This document shows positions 1-9,500 of a DNA stretch of 64,000 bases, in pieces; the stretch's first letter is position 1; every line of letters begins with the position of its first letter. Made by a program: the position numbers and the translations under genes. Below the pieces are notes generated by a model. It was not told the origin of the DNA. It saw only the letters and a program-made list of their open reading frames with translations, and searched no databases. The stretch lies in assembly GCF_009728935.1 (NCBI RefSeq), contig NZ_CP034235.1:6089501-6153500 (forward strand). Direction: 5' to 3'. This DNA is from Paenibacillus psychroresistens (GTDB taxonomy: Bacteria; Bacillota; Bacilli; Paenibacillales; NBRC-103111).

Positions 1-595
1 AACGCTTTCGGTCATCCTCTTTGCGCGGATCGTACCCCTTTTTCAGCATCGCTTCAACAGCCCAGGTTGAACAGCTTGGTTGATCCCAGCATATATCCAT
101 GAAGATACCGTCCACTGGTGCAAATCTCTTCAATACTTCGGCAAGGATGTCCGCTAAATAATCCTGATATGGACTGGACATATCCATCAACTGCCATCCG
201 GCTGTAAAAGCATCGGAAGGGTTAACGCTCCATTTGACCTGACGTAATTCAGGGGTAAGTGCAATCCATTCTGGATGGAGATTGGCCGCAAATTCGTTGC
301 ATAATACACTGAGATAAATGGGCGCACGAATATTAACTTTATGCAGAGCTTCTACCTGCATTTCCAGCAAATCAAGCTTTTCGTTCAGACCCGGATGGCG
401 CGCCTGATGATTGGTGTTATAATACAAATGGCCGTGATGGCACATAGCAAATACAGTAACGCTATCCACATGTGCTTTCTTGAATGTACCGGCAAACTCA
501 TCTGGATCAAAATTCAGACCTATGTCAGGAATCAACGGACTGGTATGAAAATCGAGATGGATCGTTCTCTTTGGAAATATCAGCTGTGAATTCAT
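1..595 (-). CDS. Glycoside-hydrolase-like protein (GHL6/beta-galactosidase-trimerisation type), N-terminal part
   Basis: This minus-strand reading frame starts at an ATG at 593-595 behind an AAGGAGCG ribosome binding site about ten bases upstream. It stays open to the first base of the window, so the C-terminus is missing. The visible 198 residues begin MNSQLIFPKRTIHLDFHTSP and include the segments VFAMCHHGHLYY and DGIFMDICWDQPSC. I read these as the start of a TIM-barrel glycoside-hydrolase-like protein of the type annotated GHL6 or with a beta-galactosidase trimerisation domain. No signal peptide is present, so it is probably cytoplasmic. It follows the cellulase-like gene by about 40 bases and is likely co-transcribed with it. 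Its substrate cannot be told from the sequence. Confidence 0.72.
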   Translation of the reverse strand, partial: MNSQLIFPKRTIHLDFHTSPLIPDIGLNFDPDEFAGTFKKAHVDSVTVFAMCHHGHLYYNTNHQARHPGLNEKLDLLEMQVEALHKVNIRAPIYLSVLCNEFAANLHPEWIALTPELRQVKWSVNPSDAFTAGWQLMDMSSPYQDYLADILAEVLKRFAPVDGIFMDICWDQPSCSTWAVEAMLKKGYDPRKEDDRKR

Positions 596-637
596 CTTTT
601 ATCGTTCGCTCCTTATTTGTATTGGCATGGACTCGCT

Positions 638-1858
638 TCAGCTTCGTAAGAATACACCGTTTACTTCCTTGTACCAGGAGACATCACGCCAATTTTCCCA
701 GTATGGATGGGCATAGTTCCAAGGTGTCGTTCCCCATAATCCATATCGGCCAGCCAGTTCGTTGCATTCGGTACACCAATCGCGAAGCCAGCTCCATGAC
801 AAATGCCGATGGTCCATATGCCACCAAGGTCCCCATGCTTCCGAGGTGGTGACCGGAGCACCTATTTCTGCCGACCACTCCATTGCGAACGATAGCCGGT
901 TATGCATTTCCTGCATAAACATTGGGCGCATCACCCGAAACGCATCATCGATTCGCCGCTGATAATCAGAGTAATCGTGGTCCCCACGATCTTTCACAAT
1001 ATCGTTAAATCCAATCCGCGATTCAAGACGTTCGCTTTGCAATGCGCTTTGCATGAACATATGCAGCTCGAGCACATCGTAACTGCGATTTCCTGCTGTC
1101 CTCACTTCTTTCCAGAACGAGGTCAGCGAATAAGTAAACCGGAGATATGGATATTTACGTTGGAAGTGTTGAAGCATTTCCTTATGCAGCTCATCCACGT
1201 ATACCAGCTGTTCCGATGTCCAGATTAGCTTGTTCGTTCCCCCCTGCTGGTTTACCGCCGCTTCCATGTTATCTGCTAAATTTCCGCCGGATGCCTGACT
1301 TGTGTTCCCGTTCACTGCCAGCTTGTTCATTTCATCTGCATAAGGCGAGAAATAAGGAAACTCCTGATCCAAATCAACATAGAGAACGTGCTCTAACAAA
1401 CCGCGGCTTCCTAGAATATCCAATGTCCGACCCCAAGCAACGCGGAATGCAGCACGATCACTAGCGTAATGCTGGTGCAAATCGGGATGTTCTTTGCAGC
1501 GGTCATTCCATGTCGATAGAATGACATAAACCCCTCTATCCTTGCACGCCTGCATAAATTCAACAAGCTCTCGAACAATGGAATGCTTGCGGTCGACGTC
1601 GCATACTCCCCAATTTGCTAATGGTTCTCCGAGTATAGTGACCTCTTCCTCTTCTGAATTCAATAATCCAATCGTCAACGGATAACAATCGATGCGCACT
1701 GTATTGAAATTACGTTCGACTAATTCATCTACAGCCTGCCCGTAATTTTCGAAGGAACCTCCAGGATAATGCCCCTTTAACCATGAATAATCCCACATTG
1801 CAATCGTAAGCCGCCTTGGTGTCAAGCCGTTTCGCATATCGTATGGCATCAATGACAT
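638..1858 (-). CDS. Cellulase-like TIM-barrel protein
   Basis: This is a 406-residue protein without a signal peptide, so probably cytoplasmic. The overall pattern (RLTIAMWDYSWLKGHYPGG near the N-terminus, an acidic strand end DLDQEF near residues 162-167, and a late TSEAWGPWWHMDH around residue 340) fits the cellulase-like, sugar-binding family of clan-A TIM barrels. Glu340 and Glu166 are candidate catalytic acids, but this is inference from position only. The ATG at 1858 has AAAAGGGGG upstream with workable spacing. It lies between a secreted beta-helix gene (33 bases upstream) and the GHL6-like gene, all in one direction, so it probably acts on imported oligosaccharides of the same polysaccharide. 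The substrate is unknown. Confidence 0.7.
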   Translation of the reverse strand: MSLMPYDMRNGLTPRRLTIAMWDYSWLKGHYPGGSFENYGQAVDELVERNFNTVRIDCYPLTIGLLNSEEEEVTILGEPLANWGVCDVDRKHSIVRELVEFMQACKDRGVYVILSTWNDRCKEHPDLHQHYASDRAAFRVAWGRTLDILGSRGLLEHVLYVDLDQEFPYFSPYADEMNKLAVNGNTSQASGGNLADNMEAAVNQQGGTNKLIWTSEQLVYVDELHKEMLQHFQRKYPYLRFTYSLTSFWKEVRTAGNRSYDVLELHMFMQSALQSERLESRIGFNDIVKDRGDHDYSDYQRRIDDAFRVMRPMFMQEMHNRLSFAMEWSAEIGAPVTTSEAWGPWWHMDHRHLSWSWLRDWCTECNELAGRYGLWGTTPWNYAHPYWENWRDVSWYKEVNGVFLRS

Positions 1859-1891
1859 ATCTATATTCCCCCTTTTATTAAATCCATTACT

Positions 1892-4396
1892 CTAATACGT
1901 ATAAGTGACTTTGCTAAGCTGAGGTGTCCAAGAGCTCCCGCTCGTATGGTTCCATCTGATCTTGACGTAATTAACGCCCGATAAACTGCTCAGAGTAAAC
2001 GTATACTTAAGCCAATCTCCCGTACCTCCGGTTATTGTCGGCGTTACGGCCGTCCAACTGGAGCCATTAGCTGAAGTATAGAAGCTGTAATGCGATATCA
2101 CTTCGCAGCCGCAATAGAATCCGACAGCTTCGAACGACGTCATCCCCGTCCGATTCCACACCACTTCCTCATTAGTGGACGTGCCGTTTCTGGCCGCCCG
2201 CGATGTATCACCGCCGAAATAGGTCGTGTTGATCGTATCAAATGTAAGATTGGAAGTATGGCTATACGTCTTCGTCCAATCATTCAAATCATCCACGACT
2301 GTTGAAATCGGATACGTATAAGTGACTTTGCCGAGCTGAGGCGTCCAAGAGCTTCCACTCGTATGGTTCCATCTGATTTTGACGTAATTGACGCCCGTTA
2401 GATTGCTCAGTGTATACGTATACTTGAGCCAATCTCCCGTTCCTCCGGTTATTGTCGGCGTAACGGACGTCCAACTGGAGCCGTTGGCCGATGTATAGAA
2501 GCTGTAATGCGATACTGCCTCGCATCCGCAGAAGAATCCGACTGCCTCGAAGGATGTCATCCCTGTTCGATTCCACACCACTTCCTCATTCGTCGACGTG
2601 CCATTTCTCGCCGCTCGCGAAGTATCTCCACCGAAGTAAGTTGTGTTGATCGTATCAAACGTAAGATTAGAGGTATGGCTATATGTCTTCGTCCAGTCGT
2701 TCAAATCGTCCACAACAGTTGTCGTCGAACTGATTACGATCGTGCTTTCCTTAATCGCGCCTCTTCCCCCGTTATCCCATACGACAAGAGTGACACGATA
2801 GGTTCCGGGCTTTGAGTAAGTGTACGACGGGCTAGTCGTACTCGTGGGAATACCGTCACCAAAGTCCCATAACGAATGTGCAATTGATCCGCCGGTATCC
2901 GTAGATGTATTCGTAAAGCTGATCGATTGCCCGACCGTCGCCGTCGTTACAGCTGTAAAGTTAGCCGTCGGTTTCACGTTGCTGAAGCCTCTGGAGGTTA
3001 ATTGCGTATTCGTTCCATTCCCGCTCACGGTATTGCCGCTCCATTCCAAATCAGCAGAAACTGCAGGATACTGGTTAATTGATTTACCTACGTTTCCTGT
3101 GATCGTATTGTTCACGAAGCTGATTTTATCAACTGGAGCAATTCCGAGCGGCGTAATGTAAATCCCGTCTGAGCCATTATTCTTAATCTCGTTACTGTCG
3201 AAATTAAAGTAAGTTGTGTTGCCATTAATGCGAAGGCCATACCCGTCATCGGCTGGATATATAGCCCCTGAATTGCTGTTCTGCGTGTTATTAAACTTAT
3301 TCTTGTAAAAATAATGGTATTGTTCTCCGTTCGTATCTCCTTGGAATTGAGTCGCCCATTCCACCATGTTAACTACTGTATTATAGGCAAAATAATTGTA
3401 CTGTTCGGCACTTTCGCCGGAAATTGAAATCCCGATTTGTTGTCCATCGTCTAAATAATTGTCGGTGGATACCGTATGGCTTGCCTGAGCGATCTCAAGT
3501 CCGAGAAACTTGATGTCATCGTGATCGCTGATCGTATTGCGGCGTATGGAAGTATAATTAGATTCTGACGCTACGCTGATCCAATGATCCACAACATTAT
3601 CCTCAATTATTGTGTTGATACAGTTGCCCCAGACTTCAATACTCAATCCTTCTATGCTCATCCCGGATCCGTTAATTGTATTGTTGCGAATTATCGAATC
3701 CGTAGAGCCATCATGAGCGAAAATACCGCCTCTTCCTGTGTTCGATATCGTATTTCGCAGAACTTGGTTATGACTGGAGCCCCAGCCCATTCGAATTCCC
3801 GAACCCCAGTCCGAGGTCACCCCGATATTGGTGAACGAATTGTCGGCAACCGTGGAATACGTAACTCCGTGCGTATAGTCGGTATTCCCCTGGAACCATA
3901 CAGCGAACGGTCCATATACTCCAGAAGCCGTAAAATTTTTGAAAACCATATTATGGATGTTAAAGCCGCTTCCGTTATTGCCCTCGATCCCGTTATGAAC
4001 ATCCGGATCGCTATTCCCGTCGATGGTAAGCTCTGAGATTTCAACATTGTTTATGCCGCTTAAGTAGAGCATGCTTCTGATCGATTGCAGCGTGCCGTTG
4101 AATTTAATGATTGCTGTTGTCTTGCTGGCACCGCTTAACTTGATATTCGATTTAAGCGTAATAGCTGAACTGATATAATAAGTACCTGCCGGTAAATATA
4201 CATTATCTCCGGATGCTGCCGCGTTTACCGCATTCTGGATAGCCGTCGTATCGTCATTGCCGTCAGCACCGTTAGCCCCATAAATGGTTACATTAACGGT
4301 GGCAGCATCTGCTACAGGAACATTGTATTGGAATTGAAACGTGCAAATAACCAATAGGCATATTAAGAACATAAGAGACTTGTTAATCCTTTTCAT
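1892..4396 (-). CDS. Secreted right-handed beta-helix protein with PKD domain and two C-terminal repeat modules
   Basis: This 834-residue secreted protein has a signal peptide at residues 1-31 (hydrophobic core MFLICLLVICTF, probable cleavage after ADA). Residues about 35-460 form a parallel beta-helix of the pectate-lyase superfamily type, rich in Asn-containing turns such as RNTISNTGRGGIFAHDGS. A PKD domain follows (about 475-555, WDFGDG motif). Two 135-residue modules then occupy 561-695 and 700-834, each beginning VVDDLNDWTK and ending VTYTY. The modules are probably carbohydrate binding, but I cannot assign them to a named family. The start has GAGGAGGAG upstream. The next gene upstream is its paralogue with the same architecture. 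Polysaccharide lyase or hydrolase activity is likely but unproven. Confidence 0.82.
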   Translation of the reverse strand: MKRINKSLMFLICLLVICTFQFQYNVPVADAATVNVTIYGANGADGNDDTTAIQNAVNAAASGDNVYLPAGTYYISSAITLKSNIKLSGASKTTAIIKFNGTLQSIRSMLYLSGINNVEISELTIDGNSDPDVHNGIEGNNGSGFNIHNMVFKNFTASGVYGPFAVWFQGNTDYTHGVTYSTVADNSFTNIGVTSDWGSGIRMGWGSSHNQVLRNTISNTGRGGIFAHDGSTDSIIRNNTINGSGMSIEGLSIEVWGNCINTIIEDNVVDHWISVASESNYTSIRRNTISDHDDIKFLGLEIAQASHTVSTDNYLDDGQQIGISISGESAEQYNYFAYNTVVNMVEWATQFQGDTNGEQYHYFYKNKFNNTQNSNSGAIYPADDGYGLRINGNTTYFNFDSNEIKNNGSDGIYITPLGIAPVDKISFVNNTITGNVGKSINQYPAVSADLEWSGNTVSGNGTNTQLTSRGFSNVKPTANFTAVTTATVGQSISFTNTSTDTGGSIAHSLWDFGDGIPTSTTSPSYTYSKPGTYRVTLVVWDNGGRGAIKESTIVISSTTTVVDDLNDWTKTYSHTSNLTFDTINTTYFGGDTSRAARNGTSTNEEVVWNRTGMTSFEAVGFFCGCEAVSHYSFYTSANGSSWTSVTPTITGGTGDWLKYTYTLSNLTGVNYVKIRWNHTSGSSWTPQLGKVTYTYPISTVVDDLNDWTKTYSHTSNLTFDTINTTYFGGDTSRAARNGTSTNEEVVWNRTGMTSFEAVGFYCGCEVISHYSFYTSANGSSWTAVTPTITGGTGDWLKYTFTLSSLSGVNYVKIRWNHTSGSSWTPQLSKVTYTY
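1895..2716 (-). repeat. Tandem pair of 405-bp module repeats inside the beta-helix gene
   Basis: Two in-frame copies, at 1895-2299 and 2312-2716, encode the 135-residue module and are separated by a four-codon linker. Each contains the CGCE motif and WNRTGMTSFEAVGF. The copies are highly similar at the DNA level and to the two copies in the next gene. Confidence 0.9.
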
Positions 4397-4439
4397 CTTA
4401 TATAGCTCCTCCTCGTGAATAGATTTTGAGTTTCAAGAG

Positions 4440-6992
4440 TCAATACGTATAAGTGACTTTGCTAAGCTGAGGCGTCCAAGAGCTACCACCCGTATGGTTC
4501 CATCTGATCTTGACGTAATTAACCCCTGTAAGACTACTCAATGTATACTTGTATTTAAGCCAATCTCCCGTTCCTCCGGTTGTTGTCGGTGTGACGGCCG
4601 TCCAACTGGAGCCATTGGCTGAAGTATAGAAGCTGTAATGCGATATCGCTTCGCAACCGCAATAGAATCCGACAGCTTCGAACGACGTCATCCCCGTCCG
4701 ATTCCACACCACTTCCTCGTTTGTGGAAGTGCCGTTTCTCGCTGCTCGCGATGTATCTCCACTGAAGTAAATCGAATTGATCGTATCAAAAGTAAGATTA
4801 GAAGTATGGCTATATGTCTTCGTCCAATCGTTCAAATCGTCCACGACTGTTGGAGTGGGATACGTATAAGTGACTTTGCTGAGCTGAGGAGTCCAAGAGC
4901 TGCCGCTCGTATGGTTCCATCTGATCTTGACATAATTAACGCCAGATAGATTGCTCAGCGTATACGTATATTTGAGCCAATCTCCCGTGCCCCCTGTTGT
5001 CGTCGGCGTAACGGACGTCCAACTGGAGCCGTTGGCTGATGTATAGAAACTATAATGCGATACCGCCTCGCATCCGCAGAAGAATCCGACTGCCTCGAAG
5101 GATGTCATCCCTGTTCGATTCCACACCACTTCCTCATTCGTCGACGTGCCGTTTCTCGCCGCCCGTGATGCATCTCCACCGAAATAGGTTGTGTTGATCG
5201 TATCAAAAGTAAGATTGGAGGTATGGCTGTATGTCTTTGTCCAGTCGTTCAAATCGTCCACTACCGTAGTTAGCGAACTGATCACGATCGTACTTTCCTT
5301 GATCGCGCCTCTCCCTCCGTTATCCCAAACGGTCAACGTGACACGATAAGAACCGGGCTGGCTATACGTATGTGAAGTGCTAGAGCTGCTAGTTGGGGCT
5401 CCATCACCGAAATCCCACAGCACATGCGATATGGTTCCATCCGAATCCGTTGATGAGCTGGAAAAGCTAATGGATTGGCCAACGCTGCCCGAGCTGGCGC
5501 TGCTGATAACTGCAGTCGGCTCTATGTTGCCGAAGCTTACGGCTGAAGGCGTTGTGTTGCTTCCGTTTCCACTCACGGTATTACCAGTAAAGCCAAACGC
5601 GGAATATCCGCTGTAAGATCCAAACGCAACACTTGTGTTGCCCGTAAATTGACTATTCTTGAAGGTTAAGCGATCGACGTTCGACCCGTATAGGAGTACA
5701 CCTTCTCTTTGGTTATTGCTCACACTGGAATTATCAAAGGTGACATCGGTTACGTTCCCGTTAAACCGAAGCCCATTGCCGTCTATCGTATTATAAGGCG
5801 GAGGCTCAATTCCGATTTGCGTGTTGATAAAGTCAGTTTTATAGAAATACAGCTTCGAGGCGCCTCCTAGATCTCCTTGGATTTGTGCCCCGAACAAGCT
5901 GCTATGATTAAAAGTGTTATGTCCGATGTAGGCATAGTTTTTCACTTCATCTCCTGAAATGGAGAAGCCGATTTCCGCTCCGCCATCGACCAAGTTATCG
6001 GTAAATACCCCATGAGTCGCATCGGCGAATTCAATGCCGAGAAATTTATAGATGCCGCTCTTATCGCTTACGACGTTTCTTCTAACGGCCACATAGTCGC
6101 TTTGGGCTACACTAAGCCAGTGATCGATTACGTTATCTTCGATGATCGCGCGGTTGCAACCATTCCAGACTTCAATGCCGAGTCCTTCGCCGCCCGATCC
6201 AGTTACTGTGTTACTCCTGATCACAGTATCCTCCGAGCCGTTATTGCAAAATATACCGCCCCGCCCCGTATTGGATACCGTATTCCGCAAGATGGAATTT
6301 CTCGAGGATCCCCATGATACCCGGATGCCGGCGCCCCATGCACTGCTCGTGTTTATGCTGCTGACCGTATTGTCGGCGATCATGCTATCCGTCACTCCAG
6401 GAATGACCGTTGGCTGATTATAGCCAGTAAAAGAGATACCCATCGGCCCAAAGACGAGATTAGAGGACAGATTTTGAATAGTAACGTGATGGATGTTAAG
6501 GTTTGTGCTAGGTGTTCCAGCGAGACTTCCTTCAGCGGAAATTCCGTTTCCCGCATAATTATTGTTGTTCCCGTTTAAGGTCAGATAGGAGATTTCCACG
6601 TTGGAGATCCCGATAATATGAATCATTCCGTAGGATTGAATGGCATTGCTGCTCGAATCCCTTCTGATGTAACTCGGCTCACTGGTGCCCGTAAACTTGA
6701 CGATGGCACCGCTCTGGCTTTGCCCAAGCAGCTTAACACCAGCTTTGGCGACAATCGGGCTTGTGATGTTAAATGTACCATTCGGAAAATAAACCGTATC
6801 TCCCGACACAGCGGCAGTGATCGCGTTCTGGATAGCGGTTCGATCATCCGAGGAGTCGTTTGCAGTAGCACCGTAGCTCGTAATATTAAGCGTCGCTGCT
6901 TGAGCGACAGGAATATTGATCTGGTACTGGATCCCAAACATAAGCGAAAGACAAACCAGGATGTAGATCATCTTCTTTATTGCGTTCATCAT
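4440..6992 (-). CDS. Secreted right-handed beta-helix protein, paralogue of the neighbouring gene
   Basis: This 850-residue protein has the same layout as the gene at 1892-4396: a signal peptide (cleavage near VAQA), a beta-helix (about 35-480, with the shared SNTGRGGIF segment), a PKD domain (about 492-575, WDFGDG) and two C-terminal 135-residue modules (577-711 and 716-850). The helices of the two proteins are clearly diverged, while their C-terminal modules and PKD tails are almost identical. Recent duplication or gene conversion of the 3' ends is therefore likely. Translation can start at either of two adjacent ATGs behind AAAGGAGG. The 3' neighbour begins 44 bases on, so the pair is probably co-transcribed. 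An acidic-polysaccharide lyase or hydrolase role is inferred from fold and context. Confidence 0.82.
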   Translation of the reverse strand: MMNAIKKMIYILVCLSLMFGIQYQINIPVAQAATLNITSYGATANDSSDDRTAIQNAITAAVSGDTVYFPNGTFNITSPIVAKAGVKLLGQSQSGAIVKFTGTSEPSYIRRDSSSNAIQSYGMIHIIGISNVEISYLTLNGNNNNYAGNGISAEGSLAGTPSTNLNIHHVTIQNLSSNLVFGPMGISFTGYNQPTVIPGVTDSMIADNTVSSINTSSAWGAGIRVSWGSSRNSILRNTVSNTGRGGIFCNNGSEDTVIRSNTVTGSGGEGLGIEVWNGCNRAIIEDNVIDHWLSVAQSDYVAVRRNVVSDKSGIYKFLGIEFADATHGVFTDNLVDGGAEIGFSISGDEVKNYAYIGHNTFNHSSLFGAQIQGDLGGASKLYFYKTDFINTQIGIEPPPYNTIDGNGLRFNGNVTDVTFDNSSVSNNQREGVLLYGSNVDRLTFKNSQFTGNTSVAFGSYSGYSAFGFTGNTVSGNGSNTTPSAVSFGNIEPTAVISSASSGSVGQSISFSSSSTDSDGTISHVLWDFGDGAPTSSSSTSHTYSQPGSYRVTLTVWDNGGRGAIKESTIVISSLTTVVDDLNDWTKTYSHTSNLTFDTINTTYFGGDASRAARNGTSTNEEVVWNRTGMTSFEAVGFFCGCEAVSHYSFYTSANGSSWTSVTPTTTGGTGDWLKYTYTLSNLSGVNYVKIRWNHTSGSSWTPQLSKVTYTYPTPTVVDDLNDWTKTYSHTSNLTFDTINSIYFSGDTSRAARNGTSTNEEVVWNRTGMTSFEAVGFYCGCEAISHYSFYTSANGSSWTAVTPTTTGGTGDWLKYKYTLSSLTGVNYVKIRWNHTGGSSWTPQLSKVTYTY
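4443..5264 (-). repeat. Second tandem pair of the same 405-bp module repeat
   Basis: Copies at 4443-4847 and 4860-5264 are joined by a four-codon Pro-Thr linker. Together with the pair at 1895-2716 this makes four near-identical module copies within about 3.4 kb. Confidence 0.9.
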
Positions 6993-7063
6993 CTTAATCC
7001 TCCTTTAAATTTTAAAATTCGCACAAAGTTTCTTTACTAAAGAAATCTATATTCAAGTAGGTT

Positions 7064-7091
7064 CTGCATGGGAAGTTGAATTCCCATACAG
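7064..7091 (-). other. Hairpin between binding-protein gene and beta-helix gene
   Basis: Two arms (CTG-ATGGGAA and TTCCCAT-CAG, one mismatch) enclose a short loop. On the minus strand it follows the solute-binding protein gene and precedes the beta-helix gene. No T-run follows, so it may stabilise the upstream message rather than terminate it. Confidence 0.4.
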
Positions 7092-7170
7092 ACCCAGCTG
7101 CTCCCTCCGTTCTGGCCCTTATGCCTGATTTATCAAACAACCAACAAGTCGCGATAAGATCTAGCCTGCT

Positions 7171-9174
7171 TTATTTAATATTAGGCATATAGTCCACGCC
7201 ATCACCACCAACATTATGCTCTCTAAAGTATTTGTCCCCTTCTGCCAATGCTGCATCGGTAAACCCTGCTTTATCAGCCGATTTGAGGAAATCATCGTAA
7301 AGCTTGTCAAATTGAGCCGCGGAACCAGCAGTCAACGTTTTGGTAAGTGGATCCTCCAATGCTTTCTTTGCGGCAAAGGCTTTCTGTAAGCTAGGCACTT
7401 CTCCAAATACCCAAATGTTAGGCGAGTTCGCTAATACTTTTTGGGCTGGATCGGTAAAGCCAATGGAGAAGGCTTGATCCGCTCCTGCTGGAGTTCTAAC
7501 GGATCTGTCGTAGGTTACCGCTGGGTGGAATTTACTTTTATTCTGATTCATAAAGGTTACCATCAAGCCCCCGGTTGGCGCTGTAATCGTTGTTGAATCC
7601 CCCAAATTATATTGCAGTGCTTTACCGTTTTGTGTTTGATAGACCATATTGTCGGCTAGCTCCTTGTCTTTAAATACTCTGCTGCCGCTCACTTCGTCGA
7701 ACAAGCCTGCGCTTTTAGGACCCCAGCTTCTCAGCTTCTCAGCGGATTGGGAGACCATGTAATCATACCAGCGTAAAATTTGCGGAAGATCCTCAGGTGC
7801 AACGCTGTCCTTAAAGATATAAAGGCCGCTTCGAGAACCTACGTTAGATTTATATCTTAGGAACTCATCTGTTTTTTGCGGGATATTCAGATAAACCTTT
7901 CGATACTTGTATGGTTTACCTGCTGCCTCAAGCCCGGCATTATCCGGTGTCATCCATGCATAGGTTACCGCATACAGACCGTTCTTCAGCTTTTCATTGA
8001 ATACTTCGTTAGGATCGAGCAAACCTTCCTTCGAAGCAACACCATCAATCACGAGCTTGTTCATCAATTTAACGTCTTCGCGGAAAGCCGGTTGTTTGAA
8101 CAGATAAGCCAGCTTCTGATCCTTTTTGTTGAAATAAGTATAGTAATCGGTATCCATCCGTCCTTCCAGAATGGCCATCATCACAGCCATTAAAGGCCAG
8201 TTATCCGTTCCGGTCGATACGAAAAACGGGGAAACCGGTTTATTGCCTTCCTTCAACTGCAAGTCCTTGATGTTATAAAGCATTTTTATAAAGTCATCGG
8301 AGCTATTAATGGGAACATCCAGGATCTCTTCCTTTGTAAAGGCACCTTTTTGCACATACATATCTTGAATTTCTTTTTCTGATTTGGCGCTTGGGTACAG
8401 CTTTTTAATAACGTCATCCCTTACCCATATATAACCAAGAGAGTCGACAGGCGGATTGAATACGCTATATTTAGCTAGGTCTACAGAAGGGTCGTGGTCT
8501 GTATCTGCATACAAATTCTCATAGATCCCAAAGGGCAACGAATATTTCTTGTACATTTCTGTAGGTTTTAGAAAAGTATCGTACATTTTCTGCAGATTGG
8601 GTGCATATTTGGGGATTAGCTCTGTCAAGTCATAGAGCTTATTGGCATCCACCAGTTTCTTAAGATCCTGCGCATTCCAAACCATATCGGGGTAATCGTT
8701 GGCAGCCGTTAGCTGGCTAAGCTTGATATCCCAGGATTGTCCGCCATTGTCAATTGAATTGTCTTCATCGATCGTAACGCCAGTGACCCGTTGAACCTCA
8801 GGAGTAACGACATCATTTGCTGACTTCTTCTTTCCCAATCCGCCGGTTCCCTCAGCCTGCCAGTAAGTCAGCTTCAGCTGTTTTCCCGTCCATGTAGGAA
8901 GATCCGACGTATCTGCATCCGGATTATCAATCCAAGGATGAGCATTAATATCATTCGTCTCATTTGCTGCCACAGGTGTCGCTTCCGCAGGAGTTGCTTC
9001 AACAGATGCAGGTTCTGTACTTGCACTTGCTGTTGAGGCTGGACTTATGCTTGGACTTGAAGCTTCTTTGTCTGAATTCGAACATCCGGCAAAAACGGAT
9101 AAAACTAAGATCATTACAACAAGCATTGACATGACTGACTTAAGCTTTTTATTCAATTTGCTCATCCCCTTCAT
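7171..9174 (-). CDS. Sugar ABC transporter substrate-binding lipoprotein, copy 1 (LipO type)
   Basis: This 667-residue lipoprotein has a basic N-terminus, a hydrophobic stretch (VMSMLVVMILVLSVFAGC) and a lipobox Cys at residue 31. A Ser/Thr/Pro/Ala-rich linker to about residue 70 is followed by a large type-1 extracellular solute-binding fold. Such LipO-type proteins bind oligosaccharides at the outer face of the membrane and hand them to YteP/YtcP-type permeases. It differs from copy 2 (10722-12725) at only four residues that I can find. It has no permease genes of its own, only their relics at 9215-9475. The start is uncertain: the ATG at 9174 lacks a good ribosome binding site, while a TTG at about 9156 sits nine bases after AAGGGG. 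Confidence 0.92.
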   Translation of the reverse strand: MKGMSKLNKKLKSVMSMLVVMILVLSVFAGCSNSDKEASSPSISPASTASASTEPASVEATPAEATPVAANETNDINAHPWIDNPDADTSDLPTWTGKQLKLTYWQAEGTGGLGKKKSANDVVTPEVQRVTGVTIDEDNSIDNGGQSWDIKLSQLTAANDYPDMVWNAQDLKKLVDANKLYDLTELIPKYAPNLQKMYDTFLKPTEMYKKYSLPFGIYENLYADTDHDPSVDLAKYSVFNPPVDSLGYIWVRDDVIKKLYPSAKSEKEIQDMYVQKGAFTKEEILDVPINSSDDFIKMLYNIKDLQLKEGNKPVSPFFVSTGTDNWPLMAVMMAILEGRMDTDYYTYFNKKDQKLAYLFKQPAFREDVKLMNKLVIDGVASKEGLLDPNEVFNEKLKNGLYAVTYAWMTPDNAGLEAAGKPYKYRKVYLNIPQKTDEFLRYKSNVGSRSGLYIFKDSVAPEDLPQILRWYDYMVSQSAEKLRSWGPKSAGLFDEVSGSRVFKDKELADNMVYQTQNGKALQYNLGDSTTITAPTGGLMVTFMNQNKSKFHPAVTYDRSVRTPAGADQAFSIGFTDPAQKVLANSPNIWVFGEVPSLQKAFAAKKALEDPLTKTLTAGSAAQFDKLYDDFLKSADKAGFTDAALAEGDKYFREHNVGGDGVDYMPNIK

Positions 9175-9214
9175 TTTCTTGGTATATTAATCACTTTGTT
9201 AAGTGTTACACCCA

Positions 9215-9475
9215 TGGACTCAACATGATGGTTGCAATGATTGGCATAAAATGCGACGGAAAAGTAAGCGTTTTCACAATTCACTTAAAAAGCTTTTGCT
9301 TTACTTCATTCAGCAGGAATGCGTGGATAATCGGAGCCGGAAATCAGATAATCTGACTTATTTACCGGCTTATATTTTAATATGATACACTCCCTTTCCA
9401 AAGCAACAAAGACTCCATTTATAAAAAAAGATAACAGTATTATAAAGTCTTTTCAGCCTGAATTATCACCGAAAC
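9215..9475 (-). pseudogene. Decayed relic of permease, permease and sensor-kinase genes
   Basis: This stretch has no intact gene but matches the neighbouring cassette in the same order. Positions 9228-9247 match 13059-13078 in the YtcP-type permease gene. Positions 9261-9335 match about 14226-14310 in the YteP-type permease gene. Positions 9373-9475 match about 14650-14750, which is the leader between permease and kinase plus the 3' end of the kinase gene. Matches are interrupted and carry many substitutions. The natural reading is that the whole binding-protein/permease/kinase cassette was once duplicated, and that all but the binding protein of this copy was deleted. Confidence 0.75.
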
Positions 9476-9500
9476 CGGAATTCTTAAGCGCGACTCAAAA

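Noticed and set aside
2090..4036. Plus-strand frames opposite the beta-helix genes
   Set aside because: They mirror repetitive codons of the minus-strand genes and lack start signals or protein-family resemblance.
9255..9275. TAAGCGTTTTCA, resembling a CcpA cre site
   Set aside because: The same text in the intact permease gene is coding sequence, so the match is probably accidental.
9203..9385. Plus-strand frame in the gap after binding-protein copy 1
   Set aside because: It lies on the wrong strand of the cassette relic and its sequence is explained by the decayed permease gene.
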